The notes beneath the pieces were generated by a model, which worked only from the letters and a program-made list of their open reading frames with translations, was not told where the DNA came from and did no database searches. Of a stretch of DNA of 47,651 nucleotides, positions 15,744-23,095 are shown one piece after another; the first letter of the stretch is position 1; every line of letters starts with the position of its first letter. The stretch spans positions 1 to 47,651 of the forward strand of contig CALJCO010000067.1 in assembly GCA_938023905.1 (NCBI GenBank). Direction: 5' to 3'. The position numbers and the translations under genes were made by a program. Source of the stretch: an uncultured Collinsella sp. GTDB taxonomy: Bacteria > Actinomycetota > Coriobacteriia > Coriobacteriales > Coriobacteriaceae.

Positions 15744-16328
15744 ATGCGAACCATCATCCTTTATGCCTCACGCCACCACGGCAATACGAAAAAGCTCGTG
15801 GACGCCATCGTCGAGGCGCACCCCGAAATCGATACCCTCGACGTGAAGTCACTCGGTAAAAACGAGTACCCCGACCTGCACGAATACCATCTGATCGGCG
15901 TCGCCACGGGCATCTATTACTCCGAGATCGACAAGGACATGGCACGCGTGCTCACGAACGTGCTGCAGCCGCAGGACAAGGTGTTTGGCCTTATGACCTA
16001 CGGTGGCAAAAACAAGTGGTACGGCAAGGATATCGATGGCATCTGCCGCATGAGGCAGGCCATCTTTATGGGCGTCTACGGCTGCCCCGGCTTTGATACG
16101 TGGGGGCCGTTCAAACTCACCGGCGGTGTCCAAAAGGGGCACCCGAACGCTGAGGAAATTAAGGGCGCCGTCGACTTCTTCGACAAGATCGAAGACGAGT
16201 ATGGCGACATCATCGTCGAAGAGTATGCCAAGCGCGAGAAGCGTCTAGCCTACGAAAAGGAGCATCCTGCAGGAGGCCTGGTGGCCGGCGTTAAGCGCAC
16301 GGCAAAGAAGATCGCTAACAAGCTGTAA
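15744..16328 (+). CDS. Flavodoxin-domain protein
   Basis: A 194-residue cytoplasmic protein. Residues 1-10 form a first beta strand followed by an FMN phosphate-binding-type loop (ASRHHGNTKKLVDAI), then GVATGIYYSEI and a third loop (GLMTYGGKNKWYGKDI). The C-terminus (about 150-194) is Lys/Glu-rich and likely a loose tail. The start at 15744 is set by GAAAGG seven bases before; an in-frame ATG at 15717 lacks a site. It is divergent from lacX and convergent with nagA. It may be a redox carrier or an FMN reductase-like protein; no sugar link is evident. Confidence 0.85.
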   Translation: MRTIILYASRHHGNTKKLVDAIVEAHPEIDTLDVKSLGKNEYPDLHEYHLIGVATGIYYSEIDKDMARVLTNVLQPQDKVFGLMTYGGKNKWYGKDIDGICRMRQAIFMGVYGCPGFDTWGPFKLTGGVQKGHPNAEEIKGAVDFFDKIEDEYGDIIVEEYAKREKRLAYEKEHPAGGLVAGVKRTAKKIANKL

Positions 16329-16359
16329 CTGTAAAGGTGCTTTTGAGCGTTTAACCCAT

Positions 16360-16397
16360 ACGGCGGGTCCGAGCAGATTCGGGCCCGCCGTCTTTTT
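16360..16397. terminator. Bidirectional terminator between flavodoxin gene and nagA
   Basis: ACGGCGGGTCCGA (16360-16372) pairs with TCGGGCCCGCCGT (16379-16391) with one mismatch, followed by CTTTTTC on the plus strand. It lies between convergent gene ends. Confidence 0.85.
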
Positions 16398-16403
16398 CTA
16401 TCG

Positions 16404-17573
16404 TTACTCGGTAAAGGCGTTGCCGACGCTCTGGCCGCCAACATACGTCTCGACGAGGGTGAGCTCGTGGTCGAACACGACAAAGTCGGCGTCGCGACCC
16501 GGCATGATGCTGCCGCACTTATCCTCGATGTGCGCGGAGCGTGCCGGCACCTCGGTTGCCATGCGAATGGCGATATCGGCGCTGGCGATGCCCCAGTCGA
16601 CGATGTTCTTGACACCCTGGGCAAGCGTGAGCACCGAGCCGGCAATGCTCTTGCCGTCGGCGAGCCAGCACAGGTTGTCCTTCATGATGACGTCCATGCC
16701 GCCACTGGTGTAGCTGCCCTCGGGCATGCCGCCGCAGCCCAGGCAGTCGGTGATGAGTACCGTGTGCTGCCAGCCCTTTGCCTGCAGCAGCGCCTTGATG
16801 GCGGCAGGGTTTACGTGCTTGCCGTCACAGATGATCTCAGCGTAGGTCTCGGGCGTGGACATGGCAGCACCCACGACACCGGGCTCACGGTGATGCAGCC
16901 CGCGCTGGCCGTTATAGGTATGCGTAAAGCAGCTGGCACCGGCGTTGATGGCGGCGATGCACTCATCGTAGGTGGCGTCGGAGTGACCGATGCTGGTCAC
17001 GACGCCCTTCGCGTTGAGGGCGGCAGCATAGGTGGCAGCGCCATCGCGCTCAGCGGCCATAGCGCTCTTGACGATACGTCCGCCAGCAGCCTCCTGCCAC
17101 TGGTCGAAGACCTCCTCGGAGGGATCGATCAGGTAAGCGGGGTTCTGCGCGCCCACGTGCTTCATGGTAAAGAAGGGGCCCTCCAGGTAGATGCCCTGAA
17201 TGCGAGCACCGCAGAAGTCGGGGCCGCGACCCTCGTCCGCCTGGGCGATAGCGGCGCAGGCGTCCTTGATCTGCTCGACGCCATCGGTGAACGTCGTGGG
17301 CAGCCAGCTGGTGGTACCGCGACGGGCGAGCTCGGTCGAGCTGATATCAATGCCCTCGGGATCGTTATCGGTAGTCGAGTGGTTATAGAAGCCATGAATG
17401 TGGGTGTCGACCATACCCGGTGCGATCCACGATCCCGTGTAGTCCTTAATCTCGCAAGAGGGCTCGTCGGCCTGCCAGGCGCCAAAGACGCCATCCTCGA
17501 CCATAAGATAGCCGCCCAGTTGCGGGCCTGCCGGCAAGAAGAACTTGTCAGCCTTAATTGCGTACGTGCTCAT
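16404..17573 (-). CDS. nagA: N-acetylglucosamine/N-acetylgalactosamine-6-phosphate deacetylase
   Basis: It removes acetate from GlcNAc-6-P (or GalNAc-6-P) in the cytoplasm. The 389-residue amidohydrolase has the metal site VDTHIHGFYNH, Glu in YLEGPFF, HSDATYDECIAAINAG, the HTYNGQRGLHHREPG substrate block and catalytic Asp in LITDCLGCGG. The start at 17573 is preceded by AAGGAG; the GTG two codons upstream overlaps that site. It lies downstream of agaS on the same strand, with a terminator between. With AgaS and a mannose-family PTS nearby, GalNAc-6-P is a likely substrate; this is inference, because AgaA and NagA are hard to tell apart. Confidence 0.92.
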   Translation of the reverse strand: MSTYAIKADKFFLPAGPQLGGYLMVEDGVFGAWQADEPSCEIKDYTGSWIAPGMVDTHIHGFYNHSTTDNDPEGIDISSTELARRGTTSWLPTTFTDGVEQIKDACAAIAQADEGRGPDFCGARIQGIYLEGPFFTMKHVGAQNPAYLIDPSEEVFDQWQEAAGGRIVKSAMAAERDGAATYAAALNAKGVVTSIGHSDATYDECIAAINAGASCFTHTYNGQRGLHHREPGVVGAAMSTPETYAEIICDGKHVNPAAIKALLQAKGWQHTVLITDCLGCGGMPEGSYTSGGMDVIMKDNLCWLADGKSIAGSVLTLAQGVKNIVDWGIASADIAIRMATEVPARSAHIEDKCGSIMPGRDADFVVFDHELTLVETYVGGQSVGNAFTE

Positions 17574-17635
17574 ATGCACTCCTTGCTTCTAAAGCAGTTG
17601 ACTGTGGTGATGCTTATACCCAGCTCAGGTAAAAC

Positions 17636-17675
17636 AAAAAGCGCCCGCCCGCCGTTATGAGCGGACGGGCGCCCT
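17636..17675 (-). terminator. Intrinsic terminator of agaS
   Basis: GC-rich hairpin of GCGCCCG-type arms (17641-17674) whose minus-strand transcript ends in GCUUUUUG. It lies between agaS and nagA, so nagA probably has its own promoter or relies on readthrough. Confidence 0.8.
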
Positions 17676-17691
17676 TACAGGGGGGACGCGA

Positions 17692-18858
17692 TTAAGCGGT
17701 GAAGGGGTGAATTGTCACGCCCTTAACCACGCGGTTGACCGTGCCGGTGGGGCTCGGCGTATCGGGCGTGTTGCCCACGCGCACGGAGTTGAGCAGGCTG
17801 ATAGCCTGGGCAAACATCACGAACGGCAGGGCAAGGTAGCCCTCGGGAAGCGCCTCGTAGCCCTTAAAGGTAAAGGACTCGCCCTCGTAGACGGTAGCGC
17901 CATCCTGCTGAACGGCAACGGTGTGCTGAGCGATCTTGTCGCCACCGATCTCGTTGAGGATGTCGATGTCGTACTGACGGGTGTAGGCGTCGTTGTTGAC
18001 GAACACGAAGACGAGCGTCTTATCGTCGACGAAGGACTTAGGTCCGTGACGATAGCCCATGGAGGTGTCGTAGGAAGTAGCGACCAGACCGTGAGCAAGC
18101 TCGAGAATCTTAAGCTGGCTCTCCTGAGCAAGGCCGCCAAAGGAGCCGGAGCCCAGGTAGGTCACGCGATTGAAGTCGCCAGCGAGGTAATCGGCAACCT
18201 CGGACTCGCGAGCGATAACCTCCTCGCCCATCTTGGCGATGGTCTCGACCCACTCGGCCTTCTGCTCGTCAGAGGCAGTGTCGAAAATAAGGGTGGAGAG
18301 CAGGGTCATGCAGGTGTAGGAACCGGTCATGGCGAAGCCCTTGTCGTTGGCGCGCGGGATGAGCAGCGTCAGCGCATTGGGATCATCGGCGGACTCGACG
18401 GCAAGCTTGCCCTCGGGAGCGCAGGTGATGTTGAGGAACTTGACGTTGTGGACGAGCTCCTTGGCAACGGCAACGGCGGCAAGGCTCTCGGGGCTGTTGC
18501 CAGAGCGGGCAAAGGAAACCACGAGCGTGGGATCCTCGGCGCGCAGGAAGTCGCGCGGAGCGCTCACGATGTCGGTCGTGGCGATGGGCTTAAAGTCGTA
18601 GAGATCAGTGTTGCCAGCGTGACGCAGGTACGGGGCGCAGGTATCGCCAACATAGTCGGACGTACCGGCACCGGTGAAGACAACGGACAGACGGCCCTCG
18701 CCCATAGCGCGAGCCTCGGCCAGGAAGGCCTCGATGGCCTCCTTGTTCTCGCGATAGATGTTGAGCGTATCACGCCAAAGCTCGGGCTGCTGAGCAATCT
18801 CGGCCGTGGTGATCTGGGCGCCGAGCTCGGTGAGCTCCTCGACACTCTTCTCGAACAT
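17692..18858 (-). CDS. agaS: AgaS-type sugar isomerase/deaminase (double SIS)
   Basis: AgaS converts galactosamine-6-phosphate to tagatose-6-phosphate with release of ammonia. The 388-residue protein has two SIS domains. The first carries FTGAGTSDYVGD (about residues 61-72) and SFARSGNSPES; the second has YLGSGSFGGLAQESQLKILE and the block TSYDTSMGYRHGPKSF, which contains a catalytic-type Glu/His region seen in AgaS. Length matches the family. Its promoter at 18898-18903 is overlapped by a GntR-type operator. Its product feeds LacC, linking this locus to the lac locus. A role on another amino sugar is possible. Confidence 0.9.
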   Translation of the reverse strand: MFEKSVEELTELGAQITTAEIAQQPELWRDTLNIYRENKEAIEAFLAEARAMGEGRLSVVFTGAGTSDYVGDTCAPYLRHAGNTDLYDFKPIATTDIVSAPRDFLRAEDPTLVVSFARSGNSPESLAAVAVAKELVHNVKFLNITCAPEGKLAVESADDPNALTLLIPRANDKGFAMTGSYTCMTLLSTLIFDTASDEQKAEWVETIAKMGEEVIARESEVADYLAGDFNRVTYLGSGSFGGLAQESQLKILELAHGLVATSYDTSMGYRHGPKSFVDDKTLVFVFVNNDAYTRQYDIDILNEIGGDKIAQHTVAVQQDGATVYEGESFTFKGYEALPEGYLALPFVMFAQAISLLNSVRVGNTPDTPSPTGTVNRVVKGVTIHPFTA

Positions 18859-18897
18859 TTCTAATACCTCTCTCTAGAAGTAATCCTCTGACGTGCA

Positions 18898-18933
18898 ATT
18901 ATACACTTCGGTTGGTTATCTGGTAGTAACCAG
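18898..18933 (-). promoter_or_regulatory. agaS promoter with GntR-type operator
   Basis: On the minus strand a perfect TATAAT (18898-18903) lies about 16 bases downstream of CTGGTTACTACCAG (18920-18933), a CTGGT/ACCAG inverted repeat that occupies the -35 position. The 13-base core CTGGTAGTAACCA recurs exactly at 23210-23222 before the PTS operon. The position fits repression by the adjacent GntR-family protein. Confidence 0.65.
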
Positions 18934-18972
18934 TTAAATACAAAGAATCATCATATGGAAACGGTGCAGACA

Positions 18973-19704
18973 CTAATCGCTACGCTGGTGGTAAACCTTG
19001 TATTTAAACTGATCGGCACGAGCAACCGAGAGCGTATACTCCACAACCTCGTTTGACTCGTTATACGTAGTCCTAACCAAATCGAGCACAGGCGAGCCCT
19101 CGACGATTTCCAGAAGGTGGGCATCGGTGGGACGGGCTATGCTCGCATAGAACTCCTCTTCGGCCACGCGTATTTTTTGCTTAAAGTCTTGCTCAATCAC
19201 ATCGTAAAGCGGCTTACGCTCCAGCAGCGGTCGCTTTAGGGACAGAAATTGACGAACCGGTAGATAGCTACGTTCGACCATCATGGGCATGTTGTCGGCA
19301 GAACGAAGGCGCTTGAGCTTAAAAATGCGATCACCGATACGTAATCCCATATGCTCGGCCAGATTCTTATCGGCCTCCATCTCGCAAAAATCGAGAATCG
19401 TGGTCTCGGGGTCGCGACCCATCGCGCGCATCTGCTCGGTAAAGCTGTAGGACTGCATAAGATTGGTTGCCTTTGCCGAACGGTCGGTCACAAAGGTACC
19501 GCGACCGTGCTGCCGAACCACCAGTCCTAAACGCTCCAGTTCCTGCAGAGCCAGGCGTACCGTAGTGCGCGAGAGACCATAGCGCTCCGAAAGTTCGCGC
19601 TCGGAAGGAATCATGTCACCGGCGCGATATTCATGGTCAATCTTTTCGGTCAGAATATCGACCAGCTGATCGTACAGCGGTTGCTTGCGCGCTCCGATCG
19701 CCAT
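18973..19704 (-). CDS. GntR/HutC-family regulator with UTRA domain
   Basis: A 243-residue repressor. The N-terminal GntR winged helix is intact (YRAGDMIPSERELSERYGLSRTTVRLALQELERLGLVVRQHGRGTFV, about residues 29-73). The C-terminal UTRA effector domain begins near YSFTEQMRAMGRDPETTILDF and includes the KLKRLRSADNMPMMVERSYLP strand pair. NagR/YvoA-type members bind glucosamine-6-P or GlcNAc-6-P, and AgaR-like roles are also known. Start at 19704 follows GGGAGG; an in-frame ATG seven codons upstream lacks a site. It lies between agaS and the PTS operon, which share an operator core. Confidence 0.92.
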   Translation of the reverse strand: MAIGARKQPLYDQLVDILTEKIDHEYRAGDMIPSERELSERYGLSRTTVRLALQELERLGLVVRQHGRGTFVTDRSAKATNLMQSYSFTEQMRAMGRDPETTILDFCEMEADKNLAEHMGLRIGDRIFKLKRLRSADNMPMMVERSYLPVRQFLSLKRPLLERKPLYDVIEQDFKQKIRVAEEEFYASIARPTDAHLLEIVEGSPVLDLVRTTYNESNEVVEYTLSVARADQFKYKVYHQRSD

Positions 19705-19784
19705 CCTATCCTCCCTTTTGCTCAAACTAGGCTACTACCTTGGGTGTTTAGCATTATCTGTCTGCCACACCCGAATCATCAAGA

Positions 19785-19822
19785 AAACAAAAGCCGCGCG
19801 CTCTTTCGAGCACGCGGCTTTT
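19785..19822 (-). terminator. Intrinsic terminator of the PTS operon
   Basis: AAAAGCCGCGCGCTC (19789-19803) pairs with GAGCACGCGGCTTTT (19808-19822) with one mismatch. The minus-strand transcript ends in GGCUUUUGUUUUC. It separates the PTS operon from the GntR gene. Confidence 0.9.
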
Positions 19823-19888
19823 AACATACACATGGCTTAAGGGGTCGGGGTGTGAGCCGCGTAGGGACACACCCCTCAAGCTAGAGCC

Positions 19889-20971
19889 TTACCAGATGCT
19901 CGGCCAGAGACCAAGCGGGCCAGCGCCCAGGATGCCCAAGACGAAGAGCAGCAGAATGCCCTTGGTCGGGGTCCAGCTGTGCTTAGCGAACATGTAGTAA
20001 AGCAGCAGCGTAAGCATAAGCGGGACGAGCTTCGGGACGATGGTGTTGAGGGTGTCGGCAACGGAGAAGTTGACCGGATCCTCGGTGACGGTGCCGTAGG
20101 TAACGGACTCCATGCCGTTGCCCAGATCGGTGACGCCGCACTCGACAGCGTTGCCGTCGGCATCGGAAGCGGTGAGGGCGTTGCCGTCCTCATCGGTCAT
20201 GGCGATGGTACCGGCCTCAGCGGTCTCGGTATCGATGCCCTCCATACCGGTGAAGTTCTCGGCCTCCTTCTCGGAGACGATCACGGTAGTAGCGGAGAGG
20301 CCACGGGTGGTGCCGTTGGGGATCTGGAGGTTGATCTGGGTGCCACCCATGGTGACGACCAGGCAACCGACGACGAAGACGCCCATGATGGAAGCGGCAC
20401 GCGTAAAGGCCTGCATGTTGGCAGTCAGAGCGTCAATAGCGCTGGTGCCAAGCTTGTAGGACCAGTTCATGAGCCAGAAGCGCAGAGCGAACTGGACGAC
20501 GTTGAAGATCACCAGGAAGATGATCGGCGCAGCGGCGTTGCCGTTGATGGCCATGTTGGAGGTGATGCCGGCCGTGATAGGCACGAGCGTCAGCCAGAAC
20601 AGGGCGTCACCGATACCACCGAGCGGGCCCATTGCGGCGACGCGGACGGCGCGGATCGTGGGGATGTCAACCTTGTTCTGCTCGAGCGAAAGCACGATAC
20701 CCATAACAAAGGTGACGAGGAACGGGTGGGTGTTGAAGAACTCCAGGTTGTGGCTCATGGAAGCCGCGAGGTCGTTCTTGTTGGTGTGGATCTTCTCCAG
20801 ACCGGGGATGATGGAGTAGAGCCAGCCAGCGGCCTGCATGCGCTCGTAGTTGAACGATGCCTGCAGGAAGCAGGAGCGCCAAGCCATCTTGTTGAGGGTC
20901 TTCTGGTCGAGCTGCGGAGCAGGAGTGAGATCCTCGTAGTGCTCCGGGATCACATACTCATTAGATGCCAT
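19889..20971 (-). CDS. PTS mannose-family EIID with about 75-residue insert
   Basis: EIID is a membrane subunit of the mannose-family permease. The 360-residue protein keeps the family start (LDQKTLNKMAWRSCFLQASFNYERMQ), HTNKNDLAASMSHNLEFFNTHPFL, AAMGPLGGIGDALFWLTLVPI and the C-terminal hydrophobic segment. Usual length is about 270-285. The excess is residues about 226-300, an acidic Thr/Gly-rich insert (EKEAENFTGMEGIDTE, TDEDGNALTASDADG) after the TQINLQIPNGTTRG strand. By family topology this is probably extracytoplasmic or in a loop. The start at 20971 overlaps the EIIC end by 11 bases. Confidence 0.9.
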   Translation of the reverse strand: MASNEYVIPEHYEDLTPAPQLDQKTLNKMAWRSCFLQASFNYERMQAAGWLYSIIPGLEKIHTNKNDLAASMSHNLEFFNTHPFLVTFVMGIVLSLEQNKVDIPTIRAVRVAAMGPLGGIGDALFWLTLVPITAGITSNMAINGNAAAPIIFLVIFNVVQFALRFWLMNWSYKLGTSAIDALTANMQAFTRAASIMGVFVVGCLVVTMGGTQINLQIPNGTTRGLSATTVIVSEKEAENFTGMEGIDTETAEAGTIAMTDEDGNALTASDADGNAVECGVTDLGNGMESVTYGTVTEDPVNFSVADTLNTIVPKLVPLMLTLLLYYMFAKHSWTPTKGILLLFVLGILGAGPLGLWPSIW

Positions 20972-21761
20972 CTTCGAAGTCACCTCCGTCAGAAACAGCT
21001 GCACCCTTCAGCTCGGTCTGCTGCTGGAAGTCCCAGAAAGCGATGCCGAAGCCGATGAGAGCGAGGATGAGCAGGGCAGGGGTTGCCAGCGAATCGTTGG
21101 CAACGGTGATGAGCGCGAGGCCAAAGCCCATGAGGAAGAAGCCCCACATATCGCGGTTCATCATAACCTTGAGCAGGACGGCGAAGCCGACGAAGCGCAT
21201 CATGCCGCCTGCAGCGGAGAGACCGGTCTGCAGCCAAGTCGGGATGGCGGAAGCGATGGTCTGACCGATGGTAGCGCCAGCGATGAAGAACAGGGTGACG
21301 ACGACAGCGAAGATCAGGCCGAGCAGAGCCATGGCGAAGTAGTTCAGACGCTCGATACCCTTGGTGTCAGCGTTGTGGGCCATGTTGTCCGCGGAGGACA
21401 TGAGCGGCGACATAAGCGTGAAGACCAGGGTAACGCCGAGCTGACCAAGCAGAGCGAACGGAATGGCAAGGCCGACTGCCGCGTTGGGCTCGAGGCCCGT
21501 AGCGATAGCGAGAATGGCTGCCATGATGCCGCCGATGACGGCGTTAGGCGGCTGAGCGCCTCCGATCGGCATGTTGCCGATCGTCATGAGCTGATAGGTA
21601 CCACCCACGAGAAGACCGGTGTTGAGGTCGCCAAGGATAAGACCGATGACGGCGCCGGTGACGATGGGCTGATAGAGAGACTCGAGGAAGTTGAACTGGT
21701 CGATTGCCGCGACGAACGTGACGATGAAGACCAGAGCGACCTGGATGATCGAGTATTCCAT
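20961..21761 (-). CDS. PTS mannose-family EIIC
   Basis: This is the sugar-translocating membrane subunit, 266 residues with about seven hydrophobic segments. Family blocks are FVAAIDQFNFLESLYQPIVTG, GDLNTGLLVGGTYQLMTIGN and GGAQPPNAVIGGIMAA. It is preceded by GAAAGGAGG. It is co-transcribed with EIIB upstream (90-base gap) and overlaps EIID downstream, an arrangement that favours equal subunit amounts. Candidates for substrate are GalNAc, GlcNAc or unsaturated disaccharides; NagA/AgaS in the regulon favour an N-acetylated hexosamine. Confidence 0.93.
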   Translation of the reverse strand: MEYSIIQVALVFIVTFVAAIDQFNFLESLYQPIVTGAVIGLILGDLNTGLLVGGTYQLMTIGNMPIGGAQPPNAVIGGIMAAILAIATGLEPNAAVGLAIPFALLGQLGVTLVFTLMSPLMSSADNMAHNADTKGIERLNYFAMALLGLIFAVVVTLFFIAGATIGQTIASAIPTWLQTGLSAAGGMMRFVGFAVLLKVMMNRDMWGFFLMGFGLALITVANDSLATPALLILALIGFGIAFWDFQQQTELKGAAVSDGGDFEDGI

Positions 21762-21851
21762 CTTGCTCCTCCTTTCAAAATGTATGTACGCACTTTGGAT
21801 ATCACGTACAGAACGTCAGGGTTTCAATCCTGACAACGTGGATCACGAGGA

Positions 21852-22334
21852 TTACGAGAAGAGCTTGCTCGTGTCCTCAACAGGCGTGCTCGGAACGCGC
21901 CTGATCTCCAACTCCACCCCCAATTCCTGCAGCTCTTTAAACGCAGCGACATCCTCGTCGTTAACTGCGACGGAGGTGGCGACTTGGCGCTTTCCTTCCG
22001 ACATGTGCATGTTGCCGATGTTTACCTTCTTTATAGGCACACCGCCCTTGACGAGCGTAAGCACGTCTTCCGGTGTTTCGGCCACGATGAAGATCTTCTG
22101 GCGCGGGCTCGCCTTGCCAATGACGTCGATGGTCTTCTGCAGGGAGAAGAAACGCGTAGCGACGCCGGCGGGAGCGGCCATCTTCATGAGGTTCTGGCGC
22201 ATGGTGTTGGTCGACACATCGTCGTTGGCGACGAGGATAAGGTTGGAGCCCAAGGTGGAGTTCCACTGGGTGGCAACCTGACCATGGACCAGTCGGTTAT
22301 CGATGCGGGTAAGAAGAATGTTGGGTTCTGCCAT
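21852..22334 (-). CDS. PTS mannose-family EIIB
   Basis: A 160-residue cytoplasmic phosphocarrier. The active His17 lies in RLVHGQVATQW, the canonical site. Other marks are GSNLILVANDDVSTN, RFFSLQKTIDVI, KIFIVAETPEDVLTLVKGGVP and GNMHMSEGKRQV. It takes phosphate from the EIIA at 22652 and gives it to sugar through EIIC/EIID. The paralogue at 10991 is about the same length but has Tyr at the His position. The start follows GAAAGGAAGCTG. Confidence 0.93.
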   Translation of the reverse strand: MAEPNILLTRIDNRLVHGQVATQWNSTLGSNLILVANDDVSTNTMRQNLMKMAAPAGVATRFFSLQKTIDVIGKASPRQKIFIVAETPEDVLTLVKGGVPIKKVNIGNMHMSEGKRQVATSVAVNDEDVAAFKELQELGVELEIRRVPSTPVEDTSKLFS

Positions 22335-22370
22335 GTTGATCAGCTTCCTTTCGTTATTTGCTGACGACAG

Positions 22371-22652
22371 TTACTTGATCTCCTGAATCGCGTAACGCGA
22401 AACATCTACGACGGCACCGGATCGGACTTTGATCTGGACCTTTTCGCCTTCGATGCCCTTGACGGTTCCGTAGATACCGCCGGCGAAAAGAACCTCCTGA
22501 CCCGGCTTGAGCTCCGTGTGCAGCTCCTTGAAGTACTTCTGCTTCTTCTTCATGTTGATTTGCGACCAGATGGTGTAAATCAAGCCCATGATGACAAGCA
22601 GGCCCAAAAGAGCGACCGAGGAGCTCAGAACACTGGCTCCGAAATCGGCCAT
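22371..22652 (-). CDS. YajC-family protein inside a PTS operon
   Basis: A 93-residue single-pass membrane protein: one hydrophobic helix (residues 7-27, ASVLSSSVALLGLLVIMGLI) and a small cytoplasmic domain with the YajC pattern KKQKYFKELHTELKPGQEVLFAGGIYGTV. YajC is the accessory subunit of SecDF-YajC, but no secD/secF is here. yajC-like genes are known inside mannose-family PTS operons, such as the hyaluronate/chondroitin PTS of streptococci, where the role is unclear. Its start codon overlaps the EIIA stop as TAATG, so translation is coupled. I infer a PTS-associated paralogue rather than the main YajC. Confidence 0.87.
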   Translation of the reverse strand: MADFGASVLSSSVALLGLLVIMGLIYTIWSQINMKKKQKYFKELHTELKPGQEVLFAGGIYGTVKGIEGEKVQIKVRSGAVVDVSRYAIQEIK

Positions 22653-23095
22653 TAGATGCCGTCCTCGTCGCCGAAGATATCCTCATCCTCGGCACCAGCG
22701 ACGGAAGCGACCGTCTGGGCGGTGATGCCCGTCTGGCCAACGGTCACGGCCTGCTCGCCAAGCTCGGCGAGCGTGGCGTTGCCGCGGAGGAACAGAAGCT
22801 CAATAACCATGGGAAGGTTAGTTCCAGTCAGAATCTCGACGTTGTCGACATCCTGGGCAATCATCATTGCCTGGTTGAACGGGGTACCACCAAGCAGGTC
22901 GGTAAAGACGAGCACGCCATCGCACTCCTCGCGCATGGCGGTAATAGCGGCGCGGAGATCCTCACCGTAGGAAGCAGCCTGGTCGCCCTCAAAAGGAACG
23001 ACGGTAAAAGCGGGCTGGTCGCCAGCGACCATAGCGATAGCGCTTGCGAGGCCGGGTGCGAACTGTCCATGACCGGTAAGAATAAAGCCAACCAT
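22652..23095 (-). CDS. PTS mannose-family EIIA
   Basis: The first gene of the PTS operon. It accepts phosphate from HPr on His9 in GFILTGHGQFAPG, the standard ManX/AgaF site. The 147-residue protein keeps VLVFTDLLGGTPFNQA (about residues 61-76) and the LTGTNLPMVIELLF block. The C-terminus is acidic (AGAEDEDIFGDEDG). It starts after GGAAGGG. Order EIIA-YajC-EIIB-EIIC-EIID gives a complete permease. The long upstream region carries the GntR-type operator. Confidence 0.93.
   Translation of the reverse strand: MVGFILTGHGQFAPGLASAIAMVAGDQPAFTVVPFEGDQAASYGEDLRAAITAMREECDGVLVFTDLLGGTPFNQAMMIAQDVDNVEILTGTNLPMVIELLFLRGNATLAELGEQAVTVGQTGITAQTVASVAGAEDEDIFGDEDGI

Noticed and set aside
16404..17573. Calling NagA as AgaA (GalNAc-6-P specific)
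   Set aside because: The two deacetylases share all visible motifs; context favours GalNAc-6-P, but sequence reading cannot settle specificity.
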